From positions 124,001-188,000 of the forward strand of contig JAKSYS010000003.1 in the NCBI GenBank assembly GCA_022925895.1: DNA of 64,000 nt, read 5' to 3'. Under the pieces are notes generated by a model. It worked only from the letters and a program-made list of their open reading frames with translations. It ran no database searches and was not told the DNA's origin. The translations under genes were made by a program, and so were the position numbers. Shown one piece after another: positions 1 to 10,419 of the stretch. The stretch comes from Fragilaria crotonensis. Taxonomy: Eukaryota; Bacillariophyta; Fragilariophyceae; Fragilariales; Fragilariaceae. Positions within the stretch are counted from its first letter, which is position 1; the number at the start of each line of letters is the position of its first letter.

Positions 1-2282
1 ATTCAGTGGGGCCAATTGGCATCGCTGGTATGACAACGTGCTGGCTGAAGGTCCACAAGGTGGCAAGTGTGTGAAGATATTTGGTAAATACCATATCGTG
101 AACAACAGGCTCTTCTTTGAAATGTGTCAACAGCAAAAGACAACGCCCGATGAACAAGCGCCTGGCGGCATCTACGCCGCGGACCACTAGTCCTGCGGCA
201 GCTTGACGAATCTCAGGGCTTGGCACAATGCCTTGAGTGTCAGCGGCTGGCATCAAGTTCATGCTCAAGCCAGGAAGCAACACATCCCTGGGAACAGTTT
301 CGAGGTAGTCTTGTATCTTGCGAGGTGTCATCTTCTTCAACAAAAGCTGCGTCTTCGCAAAGGATCCGGATTGAGCCCACAACCCTAAATTCTGGATCTC
401 ACTCGCTACGTGATCATCATGGTGATCTTCCAAAACGAGCGAACAGGAAGTCACAACCTCCCATAGACCGACCTCTACCGCATACAGATTATCAGGCTTT
501 TGAGCCTCCACCTTGGAAAGGAGATTCAACGCACTCTCGTCAAGGACATCGAATTCAGTCGCACTTGCCTTTTTTGTCCCTTCATGTAATACTGACACGA
601 CATTTGTGCGCATCAGGATTACTTTGCCGTCGGGAAGTGCAGTGATACAAAGAGGATCACGCATATTGGCTTCATGTTGCCAAAGCGTGGTGACAAAGGA
701 TTTCCACCGGCGGGTGTGGGCCTCTGCCTCATCAGGCAAAGGATAATCAAAATCCGCTACGTCGCTCTCGTTTCCGGAAACGGAATTGTAAAGAGACTGG
801 TTCCGTTTATTCACAGCCATATTCTGCTCTGTGCGGCGCCATTGTTGCATAGCCTTGAGCGTTTCCAGTTCTATATTCGAACCACCAAAGGTATAGGAAT
901 TCAGATGTTGGGAAATTGCTGACTCAACACTAGCCCGAGAAGGACCTCCTGTGCCACCTGTGCCCCGAGGGTATGCTGGGCGAAAGATGTGTCGGAGAAA
1001 CAGTGCGTCAATGCGGTTCACATCGTCGTCCGAAATCGCTGACGCCCGCATGAGTTCCTCGTCAGCAATGCCATCTAGAGTGTAGCCAACACGAGCCACG
1101 TTAGGGTTCGGATTCAAGCCGCTTTTCGAGGACGGATAGACCAAATGCGCGAAATGCGGGATTTGAATAGTGTCTTGTTCTGCTTCTGCAGCCACGGCAA
1201 AGAGTTTGGGTGACATTCCAGGTTGAAGGGCGAGCGCCGAAATCGACGAAATGTCTTCCGGCACATTGAGTATTCTAACATTCTGACGGGTTCCATCGTG
1301 ATTGGATTGTATGAGATGAAGAGTTGATCCACTGTTACACGTTTGAATGTGCACAACTGCGGCTATGCTGCCGGGGTATGTTTGAGCCGATATGCAAAAC
1401 GAAAATGGAGCCAACGTGGTGGCCCACTTCTCGGGCAGTTGAAAGTCAACGAGGTATACTTCAGTGGGATAACCACGAGAATCCAGCTTCCACTGACGCA
1501 CCTTTGCGTCGGCATGTAATGAAAAAAGCCAATTTTCAGTGGATGAAAGAGCTGTCACAGGTGCCATGTCAATCTTCTCAACGCGGCCTAACAGCATGGA
1601 GCTTGCCCGTCCCAGAATTGATCCTATTGACGCTGACATGAGATCTTGGACATGAGTTTCGGACCAGACGAAGACGGATGGATCGTCAAGGTTGACGGTC
1701 AAGATTAGAGGCGAGAGAGCGACGATGGCCTTCGTGGACGAGTAAAAATCCACCATAGTTGTGTGGAGCTCCGCACCAGAGTACTCGATATCCTGATCCT
1801 CCAAGAGTTGCTCGATCGAAAATTTTGCGTATCTGGTGGGCTCAAACGATACCTTCTCCAGACTTATGACGTAAATCGTCGCCTTTGCATCCGCCACCAA
1901 GAGTTTCAAGGTAGAAGCCGATTCGTCAAAACACTTCACTTTCGCAATGACACTGCCTTCAAGCTGCTGTCGCAAATCCAATTCGAAACGTTTGGTAATG
2001 GATCCCTGTACCAGAGTTACGCTAAGGAGCTTTTCATGTGGAAGGGTAGCCACGAACGAATCAATCCCAAGCGACGAGACGCTGGCAGATCCCGCCAACG
2101 GATCCACACCATTCCACTTCCAATTGCTTTCGATATTTGATGTCACATTGACACGCTCAAATTTCCCATTTTTCGCAATGGCAAACTGATGCAAGTGACC
2201 CTCCTTGTTGGCGTAAAGGAGAGGCACTTCGGAAGAATCATTGCAAGGTAAGGCACAGGGGTCAATCAATGTCAAGACAGCA
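1..2282 (-). CDS. Nup160/Nup120-like nucleoporin, N-terminal part (3' end beyond window)
   Basis: An unbroken minus-strand frame of about 760 codons enters near 2282 and runs off position 1. Members of this family are scaffold subunits of the Y-complex (Nup107-160) of the nuclear pore. I see a beta-propeller-like stretch with a WD-type turn (LFSLHADAKVRQWKLD, about 1470-1540), then a linker, a segment reading W-x-x-F followed by PLCITALPDGKVILMRT (about 600-720), and a helical start with ARRLFIGRCLLLLTHF (about 110-180). This order matches the Nup160 family as I know it. There is no ATG in frame: a stop lies at 2288-2290, next to a plausible acceptor (AAAACAG before 2282), so a short 5' exon upstream is likely. 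The assignment rests on motif order, without an alignment. Another propeller-plus-helical scaffold protein remains possible. Confidence 0.6.
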
Positions 2283-2694
2283 CTGTTTTAACGTTTTGAA
2301 TGTAGCTTGTCTTCTTATATTAGTTGGCTGCCACCCTGCACTCCACCGCCACAGCCCACAGTCCGCACGTAAGACTTGTACGATAACAGTCGGATTTCTA
2401 CCAGTGCTCTGGTTGGTACTTGTAGTGCTATCGGTATGCATACATATCATATGTATGCATACGACGTATCATACTATGGTACAGTATATGACAAGGGGCA
2501 AATAGCTCATTGGGCGACCTCGAACTGGGTACGGTAACTTTATCCTACCGGTCTCATTGTGCTACTAGTATTGTTTGGGTTATGAGGCATTGTACGGAAA
2601 CCAACCACCAAGCCTTACCGAGTGATTATCTTACGATTGTTTTGCCCTGTTGCTGTTGTTCATTTTCTTTATTGCCACACCCCAACAAGGCACC
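2283..2694. other. Divergent intergenic region
   Basis: This is the shared upstream region of the nucleoporin (minus) and the L1-domain gene (plus). It probably holds the missing 5' exon of the nucleoporin and both promoters. TATGCATAC-type palindromes lie near 2434-2465. No further gene is seen. Confidence 0.5.
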
Positions 2695-4495
2695 ATGCCC
2701 GCCGCACTGACCACAACAACACCATCGCGTATCGATGCCAAGCTCTTGCGAAAGGCTGTTGAAGCCCTTTTGAAGCATCATAATGAAACGAAAAACGAAA
2801 AGTCATTGCTCGGTGATGAGAGCTACGTTCACATCCAATTTGGACTCGATAAGGTACCACAGGAATCGTCAGCCAAGCCCAAGCGTGTGGACATTCCGCA
2901 TGCTCTTTGGAAGACAAGTGATGATGACGAATATGATGGCATCCAGGAACCTACCGTTTGTCTGATTGTCAAAGAGGACTCCAAAGAATGGGTTCAAGAA
3001 CTAATTGCAGCCTTTCCGAAGGAAATGGGGCTCGTGAAGAAAGTCTTGGGCCTTGATTCCTTAAGAAAAAAACATGGCAGATTTGAGCAACAAAGAGCGT
3101 TGCTTCATAGATTCGATGTTTTCATGGCTGACGATCGCATCCTCCCAATGTTGGGCAAGTCTCTTGGCAAGCACTTTTTCGCCACTAAAAAGCAGCCCAT
3201 TCCAGTGTCACTTGGACGCAGGACGACATTACCGGTTGTTATTCTCCAATCTCTCCGCAGTACCTTTTGGTTCCTCAGCGAAGGGACCTGTTTGACGGTC
3301 AAGGCTGGTACGACGGGCATGTCGGCCAAACAAATTGCGGAAAACGTCGCTGCTATCTGTGCTCATGTTCCCTCCAAGATCCCACGCAAGTGGGCCAACG
3401 TGCGTTCGATCGCTGTAAAAACTACCAGCAGCGTGGCTCTCCCAATCTACAATAAGACTCCAGCAGAGCTTAAAGAAATCGCTAAGCTTGCGGGCATTGA
3501 AGATGAAGAGTACGTAAAAGAAGAACCAAAACCAGTCCAGAGCGAAAAGACCAATAGCGCCACCAAGAAACGCAAGGCTGCGAAGAGTCCGCTGCTCAAA
3601 GCCCTCAAGAAGCAACTAGAACAGGAAGCTGTTGCAGATAATGAGCCTGAAGAGGTAGAGGGGTCTTCGAAGAAGAAACGAAAAGTTAGTCTTGACGAGG
3701 AGACAACGCCGGCCAAGAGCCTTTCGACGAAGACGTCCGTGGTTGTCAATGAGGACTCTGGCACGGCTGAGGACAAGAAAAAGGTGGCTGCACAAGATGG
3801 TGAGACCCTACGGAGAAGAAGAAGCTTAAGGCAGCTCAATTGAGCGAAGTGACACCTCAAGACAGGGTGTCAAACGTGGAGATAGAGAAGAGAGCTCAAG
3901 CAAGAAGAAGCAAAAGCTTCAGCACGGGACTGAAACGCCAAAGTCAGAGAGCCCTGCCGCTGAGAGCACGAAAGCCGCCATCCACTCCAGCAAAAAGAGT
4001 CCTGTCATGGAAACCAAGAAGGGTGATACCGGCTCCACCAAAAAGGTGTCTGCTGTGGAAACCAAGAAGGGGGATGCCAGCTCCAACAAAACGAACCCTG
4101 CATCAGAAATCCAGAAGCATCGCACGAGTGCAGCCAAGAGTCCAGCTGCGGAGATCAAGAAGAGCGTTGTAAGCGCTAGCAAAAGAGTCCTGCCGAAATG
4201 ACGAGCGATGTTGGGTCCACCAAAAGGGTTCCAAATTGACTCCAAAGAAAGATGCTTCAAATTCTTCGACTGAAACGCCCAAGAAAGGTGAGGCCTTTAT
4301 CGCATCGAAAAGTTTGTGGGGTCTAAGTCTGGCTACGTTTTTAAGTCTGGCAACAAGGGATTGGGCTACTATGTCGATGTCAAGCCTAAGGTTGATCCCA
4401 TGGTCATAGAGGCGTTGCTCCGTTCATCGACACAAAATCGAAGCTCTGGAGGCAGTGGTCGAAAGGCAAAGAAATCAGGTCGTGGACGACGATAG
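2695..4495 (+). CDS. Ribosomal L1-domain protein (RSL1D1/Utp30/Cic1 type), C-terminal tail out of frame
   Basis: The start is the ATG at 2695 in CACCATGCC context; an in-frame ATG at 2650 is less likely. Residues of about 25-260 form one open frame to 3843 and resemble the L1-domain proteins of nucleolar ribosome assembly (RSL1D1/Utp30/Cic1): PRKWANVRSIAVKTTSSVALPIYN near the domain end, then a Lys-rich acidic tail (SKKKRKV). The protein should act in the nucleolus in pre-60S or small-subunit assembly. After 3800 the coding signal moves between frames: Lys/Ser repeats with STKK lie at about 3890-4200 in another frame, and a conserved-looking end (GYVFKSGNKGLGYYVDVKPK, about 4325-4384, stop 4493-4495) is in that same frame after an intervening stop. 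At least four small indels, or sequence errors, would explain this. In the genome as given, the product ends at 3843. Confidence 0.62.
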
Positions 4496-5298
4496 AACGA
4501 CCAGGTGTTAATGTCCTTAGATGTTACCGACCTTACACTTCAAGTCGAAGTTGAAGTAAAGCAAATTTGAGGTAGTTTTGTAGCTCAGTCGCCGGCAATT
4601 TCTTGATACAAAATGCCCTGGCGCTTTATTTCGATTCATGCATCGAAGATTTGATAGTCTGTTCGTAGACGGCTAGGTATAGGCATGAGATGAGAGGGTG
4701 AATTCACGTTGCGACGAATACAGTTCTGAACGCTGTATTGAAAGAAGACGTCGATCGCGTCTTTGTGCTTCGTCATGTGCAGTACCTTGTACTCCAGTAC
4801 TAGTACCACTCCGCTCCAAACAATTGGGATTTGCCGGATTTGACGCGGTTCTTGTGCAAGGTTTTAGCATAACTCCACTGTGTCTGGGTCCGAGTTCCAG
4901 CATCTTTCATATCGAGGGCGTGCGGAAAAGTCCTATCAGAATGAGCAGTTCTAGTGGATAACGACGTCGGACGGCCCTGTAAGCGAGCACGTCTTCGAGA
5001 CTTTGCGTTTGCTCTAACATGCGCCACGATTGAAGGAGATCACCATGTCATTTTCTCACCCTGGTCATCACGCATCAAACAGTGAGTCGTGAACAAGAAA
5101 ATGCGCACAATGACATCATTCCAGGCAAAAAAATTGTTAGTATTACACTTTTGTGTACAAGTCCCGGTGACAGGATATCAAAATCCGTACACATAGGAGA
5201 GCGTAAAAATGCAAGTCATGCAAGTGACTCGTTGGACAACACCACATGGAGCATGTTGATGCTTCAGTAGGCGTGGCTTAAGTCGCCCACGTTTGTGT
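4496..5298. other. Intergenic, no gene recognised
   Basis: This convergent spacer holds only short open frames without coding character on either strand. GTACTCCAGTACTAGTACCA near 4788 is one of the GTAC-rich palindromic patches common in this genome. Confidence 0.4.
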
Positions 5299-6032
5299 CT
5301 ATGCGACGCGCTCCAAATTACCTGACTCGTCGCCGTCCTCTGCCGTCGTCCCAGCGGCTTCCGTCACTGCCAACTCACCTGCCGCAAACGCCGCTAGTTC
5401 CATTTCCAGGGTACCGGGATTTTCTTTAAACACTTGCTTCTTGGCTTCGATGAAAGCTTCGCGGGTCCACATACTTTTCCGACAAACGGGGCAGTCATCG
5501 TGTTTCTTCAACCATTCCATCATGCAGGGATGGTGATATTCGTGATGACATTGGATACCCTCCATGACCTCATCACCAAGTTCTGTTGTTGGAGTTTGGT
5601 GGGACGAATTGGGAGTCAGATACATAGGTGCGTTGCAAAGCGAGACGGTGTGCCCGCACTTACGAAATGGTTCAATACATATGGCACACAGAGCAACCTC
5701 TTCTGGTGCTCCTTCTTCCTCGTCCTCCGCCAGTTCTTTAGGTTGATACCTCTGCTTGTTGAGGATGAGTTTTTGAGTTTTCTGAGGTGTCGCCCAAATC
5801 AAAATGTGCACAACAGCACCGCACAACACACCTTATTTGCGGGAATAACTTCTCCACCGTGTGCTGACGGATAGCGGCACTGGCATCTTTCCTGGCTGCC
5901 AGTTCCATTCTACGGCGTTGTTCCCTGGGCTCGAAGGCAATCCATCAAGAAGACACCGACGAAGGTGCATACCACTCCTCCAATAATTGTTCCTCCAGCT
6001 ATGATGTACGTTACTACATCAGCACCAACCAT
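5299..6032 (-). CDS. Membrane-anchored RING-H2 finger protein (probable E3 ubiquitin ligase)
   Basis: The proposed start is the ATG at 6032. The first residues (MVGADVVTYIIAGGTIIGG and on) form one membrane helix. A basic stretch (EPREQRRRMELAARKDASAA) follows. After about 5829 comes a long open frame to the stop at 5299. It holds a RING-H2 finger: CAIC, a long loop, CHHEYHHPC, WL, then CPVC, which gives eight zinc ligands in C3H2C3 order. RING-H2 proteins recruit E2 enzymes for ubiquitin transfer; a membrane anchor suggests an endomembrane site. The tail is acidic. The three pieces are not all in one frame. A short intron starting near GTGTGTTG (about 5845) and ending at CCTCAG (about 5792) may explain one change, but the phase does not fit perfectly, and the change near 5935 looks like a one-base indel. 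The exact exon structure is unsettled. Confidence 0.7.
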
Positions 6033-6155
6033 GATGAACACTGAAATGTGCAGGTAGATGAATTAGTTTTAGTTTGATTGTTAGAGCCATCAGAGGTGGC
6101 TGCATTGAGCGCCGTGCACGACCTTGAGAATGCGCAACAATTCTGCTGACTTGGA

Positions 6156-6584
6156 ATGACGAACTGTACTGATTTGAGCGAAACGTGTTTGTTTGTCGAG
6201 GATAGTAGGCTACTGGATAAGTCCAGTACCGGTGAGACAGTAAATACTGTCGTTGGCGAAGCTGAGAGAGATTCGACGTTCGGACGGAATGTCAGATTCG
6301 AGTCAGACGTGAACTTGGAATTGAATGCACGACTTAACTGGGATAAAGAGTTCGAAATTAATCGCGCTACGGATTTCCAAAGAGTTCAACCAACCAAGAT
6401 TCCATGGGAGGACGAAAACTATGGAAACTCAATGGAAAACATTAAACATGTAGGAGATTGGACAGAAGTCCACTATAAAAGAACTGGGAAGAACAAGAAG
6501 GAGACACAAGGAAGGAAGAAGACAGAAGAAGGTTCTGGAGAGACAGAGAAGGGAACCTGGAAGAGGAGTTTAGTTAGAACCTAA
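6156..6584 (+). CDS. Hypothetical protein, 142 residues
   Basis: An ATG-started frame of 142 codons encodes a hydrophilic protein. Its C-terminal third is very rich in Lys, Glu and Gly (TGKNKKETQGRKKTEEGS). There is no signal peptide, membrane segment or domain that I recognise. It lies divergently from the RING gene with a 120-bp gap. Purine-rich sequence at the 3' end keeps the frame open trivially, so it may not be a gene. Confidence 0.25.
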   Translation: MTNCTDLSETCLFVEDSRLLDKSSTGETVNTVVGEAERDSTFGRNVRFESDVNLELNARLNWDKEFEINRATDFQRVQPTKIPWEDENYGNSMENIKHVGDWTEVHYKRTGKNKKETQGRKKTEEGSGETEKGTWKRSLVRT

Positions 6585-7622
6585 ACTCATAACTTTTACT
6601 TTGCTGATTTTGTCAAGGCCTGACAACCGCAGTTATCACCCCATAACCAGAGCAAGTACTGTGGTACCGCGCTCACGATATCTGGGATTCTCAACATTTG
6701 TTGGGCACCCTTGTACGCCGGTATGGATATACGATATTCTGTATGTATGCATGCTGTGTCATGTGCTGCTGTTTGTGCTTCCAACTTCCAACCAGAGTCC
6801 TGCACTGGGTATGACGCCTGTGTCCATGGGTACCCAAGGCAGCCGGTAGGCAGGCTTGGACCACCCATTACCAGGTACCCACCCATGCTTCGTATGGTCG
6901 AGCTCGGACCACCCGTTACCCACCTATGCCAACTAAGTCGTACCCATACCCACCCATTACCCGTTGCCCACGCTAAAAATTTCCTGGTCTACCACACGAC
7001 ACGCGAGCACAGTAGGCACTCCGCGTACTATAGCACGCTTCTAGACTAGAGAAGTCACTACAGTACAAGGTACTGGAGCACTCTATAGCTACTAGCTACA
7101 GTCTACTCGGAGTACTGGAGTGCAATGGTCGATTCGTGTGGGAAGGTTGGACCACCCATTACCCACCCACGCGTTGTGCAGTCGACCTCAGACCACCCAC
7201 ACCCACCCACCACTGGTTGGGCGTGCCCATACCCACCCATTATCCATGGGTATGGGTGGGTACTGGGTGGGTACTGGGTGGGTACTGGGTATGGGTACCC
7301 AGTGCAGGACTCTGCTTCCAACCCTGCGCGACAGATATATAGTGTATGATACGTCGACCGGTACATACTATGACATACCCATACAACACACCTCGTTCTC
7401 GTATCTGATGTTCGCTACATGTACCGGTAGTCGCTTCTACGGTATGGTAGTACGATGATACTTGTAGCCCTTGCACCCAAACTTTGACTGCTGGCACTTT
7501 TCGCGTATTTTTTCCACAAAATAGTGTACTACAGTACTAGTGAATACTTGGTACTGCACAGCTAGCTGGAAATACTGAACATTGAGCACACAGCATGCTG
7601 TGGGCTGTTGTGGCAAAAATGA
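6585..7622. repeat. Intergenic GGGTA-rich simple repeat with an imperfect inverted repeat
   Basis: The strand holds ACCCACCCAT/TACCCACCC runs at 6855-6965 and 7145-7240, then TGGGTGGGTAC-type units at 7245-7300. The segment around 6783-6812 (CTTCCAACCAGAGTCCTGCA) is found inverted at 7296-7322 (GTGCAGGACTCTG...CCAACC), making an arm pair about 500 bp apart. No gene is seen. The missing 5' exon of the MFS gene may lie in the right part. Confidence 0.5.
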
Positions 7623-9005
7623 CGAATTTGGGCACACTACAAGCCACAAGTCACCGAAGGTCTATACATAGCCGACGATGATGTCGATGACCACGGAGAC
7701 GACGAGCATAAAGTAGATTTGATTTTGTGGGTAACATACATTAACATTGTGCTGTATGCTCTCTGTTATCAACTTCAACGACCTGTGGAACCGTTTCTGG
7801 TCAAGTCCCTGACAGAAAACCATCATGATCCTAACTATGTCTCCGAGAAGTACGGTCAACTGCAAGCATTCTTTTCTGCGATCCAAACAGTCGGCAGTCC
7901 TCTAGTCGGAATCTTACTAGATCGCGTCGGGGTCCGCAAAGCCAGCGCTGTAGTGTTCTTGGCATCAGCGCTCTCATACGCTATTTTAGCGTCCGCCACC
8001 AGCATGAATTTGTTGTTCTGGAGTAAAGTACCTACAGCATTACAGCATGCCTTTTTGGTGGCACAAGCTGCGGCAGCGATATCCACCGGATCTGATGCGG
8101 CCGCGCGAGCTCAAGCCTTGGGTCGTATGACAACTGCTTATACAATCGGTGGGACCATTGGCCCTGCCCTTGGTGGGTGGTTGGTAGAAAGTATGGGTGA
8201 CTTGTACTTGGGAGCCAAACTGGCTGTTGTTGGATCTTTGATTTCAGTCGCACTCTCCATGGCGTTTCTTCCTGATGAAAATGCTACGCATCCGTCGGAT
8301 TCCTCATCTGATACCTTGCCGGTACCGCTGAAACGCTCTCGCTCCTTTTTTCAGGAATTGCAAAATTCATACGAGATCAGCATTCGCCCGAATCTGTGGC
8401 CATTACTTCTGGTCAAGGTCGTCGGTGGCTTTGGCGCCTCCATGCAATCAACGGCCTTCCCTCTTGTCTTGACACAAACACTTCACTTTGACCCTGCCCA
8501 ACTTGGTTTCACCATGTCTACATCAATGCTCGCTGTTGCCACGCTTGGAGCGTTTGCCATGGCCCCCTTGACAAACCTTTTGGGTCTGTCGGGTATGAGT
8601 CAAAGCGGATTGATATTGAGAGCGTGTCTGACGCAGTTGTTGACACTCATCGTGACAACGTCGGTCGGCAACGATAGTGATGTTGTGATGCGAGTGGTCG
8701 TTGCATCCATCTTGCACGCATTGGCGTCGCATGTGCTTGCCACTGCCCTAACCACACAAACAACTGGCATTGTGAGCAAAACAGAACAAGGAGCATTGTT
8801 AGGTTTGGAGCATGGACTGTTTTCGTTGGCTCGCGTTGGCGCACCGCCGATGGCTTCCTATCTATTAATTGCTAGCGGCTTTTGGTCGGTGTCACTCAGT
8901 TGTGGCACGGTCGACGTGGCGCTGGTCGCACTTTTGGTTGCAACAGCGGCACAACAAGATTTCACGAGAGTGCCCACTAGAGAGGAACTTGAGCATTCAG
9001 ATTGA
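7623..9005 (+). CDS. Major facilitator superfamily transporter (SLC22A18/DHA1-like)
   Basis: The open frame runs from 7623 to the stop at 9003-9005 and encodes about ten to eleven visible hydrophobic helices. The loop GILLDRVGVRKASA is the MFS motif A (G-x3-D-R-x-G-x-R-[KR]). GGTIGPALGGWL is a motif-C-like helix typical of DHA1 antiporters. The overall look is of the SLC22A18 (TETRAN) branch, including NIVLYALCYQLQRPVEPFL at the first helix. Such proteins export small organic molecules; the substrate cannot be read. No ATG is in frame: the codons before the first helix (Asp/Glu-rich, 7670-7715) are open back to a stop at 7620. A 5' exon is therefore missing, or the start was lost. A TTG at 7719 is unlikely to be used. 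Length to the stop is 460 codons, a little short for a 12-helix MFS. Confidence 0.8.
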   Translation, partial: RIWAHYKPQVTEGLYIADDDVDDHGDDEHKVDLILWVTYINIVLYALCYQLQRPVEPFLVKSLTENHHDPNYVSEKYGQLQAFFSAIQTVGSPLVGILLDRVGVRKASAVVFLASALSYAILASATSMNLLFWSKVPTALQHAFLVAQAAAAISTGSDAAARAQALGRMTTAYTIGGTIGPALGGWLVESMGDLYLGAKLAVVGSLISVALSMAFLPDENATHPSDSSSDTLPVPLKRSRSFFQELQNSYEISIRPNLWPLLLVKVVGGFGASMQSTAFPLVLTQTLHFDPAQLGFTMSTSMLAVATLGAFAMAPLTNLLGLSGMSQSGLILRACLTQLLTLIVTTSVGNDSDVVMRVVVASILHALASHVLATALTTQTTGIVSKTEQGALLGLEHGLFSLARVGAPPMASYLLIASGFWSVSLSCGTVDVALVALLVATAAQQDFTRVPTREELEHSD

Positions 9006-9173
9006 ATTGCTACTCTATCCAAGCTGCTACATTCAAATGGAAACGTCGAATAGTTTTCTGCTGAAAACCTTGATCTCCCGGCGTTATGTCATGAGCAAGG
9101 CGACCACATGATTCTTTGAGACTGCACGAATTCCCGTGCTGTGAAGTGTTGGGACACCATGCCTAAAACGTTA

Positions 9174-9317
9174 CAGTCGAATGTTTGAAAATTGAGTTCT
9201 GATGGTATTGTTAGTGCGATGCTCGCTTCTGGTCCAATTGGGTAGCAGTCGAATGTTCACGATTTGAGTTCTGACAGCATTCTTAGTGAGATGCTCGTTT
9301 CTGGTCCAACTGGATAG
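9174..9317. repeat. Two tandem copies of a 72-bp unit
   Basis: CAGTCGAATGTT at 9174 and again at 9246 starts two units that share GAGTTCTGA, TTAGTG, GATGCTCG and TTCTGGTCCAA in order and both end in GG(G/A)TAG. They lie in the convergent spacer between the MFS and Mpv17 genes (9006-9399). No gene is seen in that spacer. Confidence 0.75.
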
Positions 9318-9399
9318 TCAACGCAGCTCGCATTTATCTGTCCGATAAGGTGAGCATTCCCACCTGTAGCTCATTCCCACCACCAATCTTCATTAGAGG

Positions 9400-10011
9400 C
9401 TACCCTGTCTGCACGATTCGGTTGTGCTGACATTGACTGACAGCTTCTGCTGCTCGTTTTTCGTAGTCATTGGAACGAAGACTAATGTACGTTTGCCATG
9501 AGGCCTCCATCATTGCCGTCGTCGTCGGCCGGATGAGGGCTGGTATCACGGAAAACGCAAGCAAATTGTATGGTAGCCAAACCTTGACATCATTCACGAT
9601 AACCTTGGGCATTTCTCGTGTCACGTGGCTTCCCACAGCCTTGACGTCGTGACCTACCAAAAGTCCTCGGCAGGTCATGCTGACAGTGTTGACGAAGACT
9701 CCAACAGTTGCGATTTCTATGAGTGATTTAGCCAAGAGGGTTCGGAAGTTGTTTGCATGAAATCTCGCGTCAAGGAAGGCATATGCGTTGGGATATACGA
9801 AACCACCAAAGAACACACCAAGGACGCCTGCCACGAGGAACCGTCGAACGTTGAAGGATCTGCCACCCTTATCATGGCCCTCAATTTGCTGGGCTCCTGC
9901 ATCCGATATGGCGCAAAGTGATCCACCTGTAAGGCTGTTGAATGTGACTGGATGTTGCTGTATCAGCCTCTTAGCCGAGGCAACGAAGGGAGCTGCTGAA
10001 ACTCCAAACAT
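9400..10011 (-). CDS. Mpv17/PMP22 family membrane protein
   Basis: This 203-residue protein has the usual length and layout of the family: QQHPVTFNSLTGGSLCAISD at the N-terminus, four hydrophobic segments, and the hallmark C-terminal half (VWLPYNLLAFSVIPALIRP, then W-x-x-Y-x-S-L-R-S). Members sit in the mitochondrial inner membrane or peroxisomal membrane and act as channels or in metabolite homeostasis. The start ATG at 10009-10011 follows a GC-poor leader. The Arg/Lys content of the first 15 residues (MFGVSAAPFVASAKR) would suit mitochondrial import, but this is inference. It is a single uninterrupted exon, convergent with the MFS gene. Confidence 0.88.
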   Translation of the reverse strand: MFGVSAAPFVASAKRLIQQHPVTFNSLTGGSLCAISDAGAQQIEGHDKGGRSFNVRRFLVAGVLGVFFGGFVYPNAYAFLDARFHANNFRTLLAKSLIEIATVGVFVNTVSMTCRGLLVGHDVKAVGSHVTREMPKVIVNDVKVWLPYNLLAFSVIPALIRPTTTAMMEASWQTYISLRSNDYEKRAAEAVSQCQHNRIVQTG

Positions 10012-10419
10012 GATAAGCAGGTGCTAGTGTACCAGGTAGTTAGTTTTCTGGGTGTGATCTCGCGTTTTGTGACAGCTCGGGCTTCAAACTGAAATTACAC
10101 CTTGACGACTGACACTCGACGATCACGCGACTCGAACCGATTTGTCTGTTTGAGATAAATTTCGTTTATTGGAGTCGAAAGTTGTCAGAACGGAAACGCG
10201 GAGCCTGCCCCTCTGTTGCGTGGATGATACGCTGGTACTGGTACTAGTACTGAGAATCTGACGAATGAAGTGTCTACAGTACTATACATGTATATCATAC
10301 GTCGGTCCGCTCATCCAATTCCAGTATTGTACGGGGTACTACTAGGACTTGTACCCTTGTGTACAAGGTTCAAGTGTACGACGTATCCTGATTCCTGATC
10401 CCGCAATTGTTATCGCAGC
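10012..10419. other. Divergent spacer
   Basis: This lies between Mpv17 (minus) and the dihydrouridine synthase (plus). GTAC-rich palindromes cluster at 10226-10385. No gene or RNA is recognised. Confidence 0.4.

Noticed and set aside
203-2140. Plus-strand open frames under the nucleoporin
   Set aside because: They lie antisense to one unbroken 760-codon minus frame with recognisable protein motifs. They overlap each other and have no coding character.
3229-4260. Ser-rich minus-strand frames under the L1-domain gene
   Set aside because: They are the antisense reading of Lys/Ser-rich coding sequence and contain no domain.
7240-7305. Telomere-like repeat
   Set aside because: Units are TGGGTGGGTAC-like and mixed in sense, not TTAGGG arrays, and genes continue on both sides.
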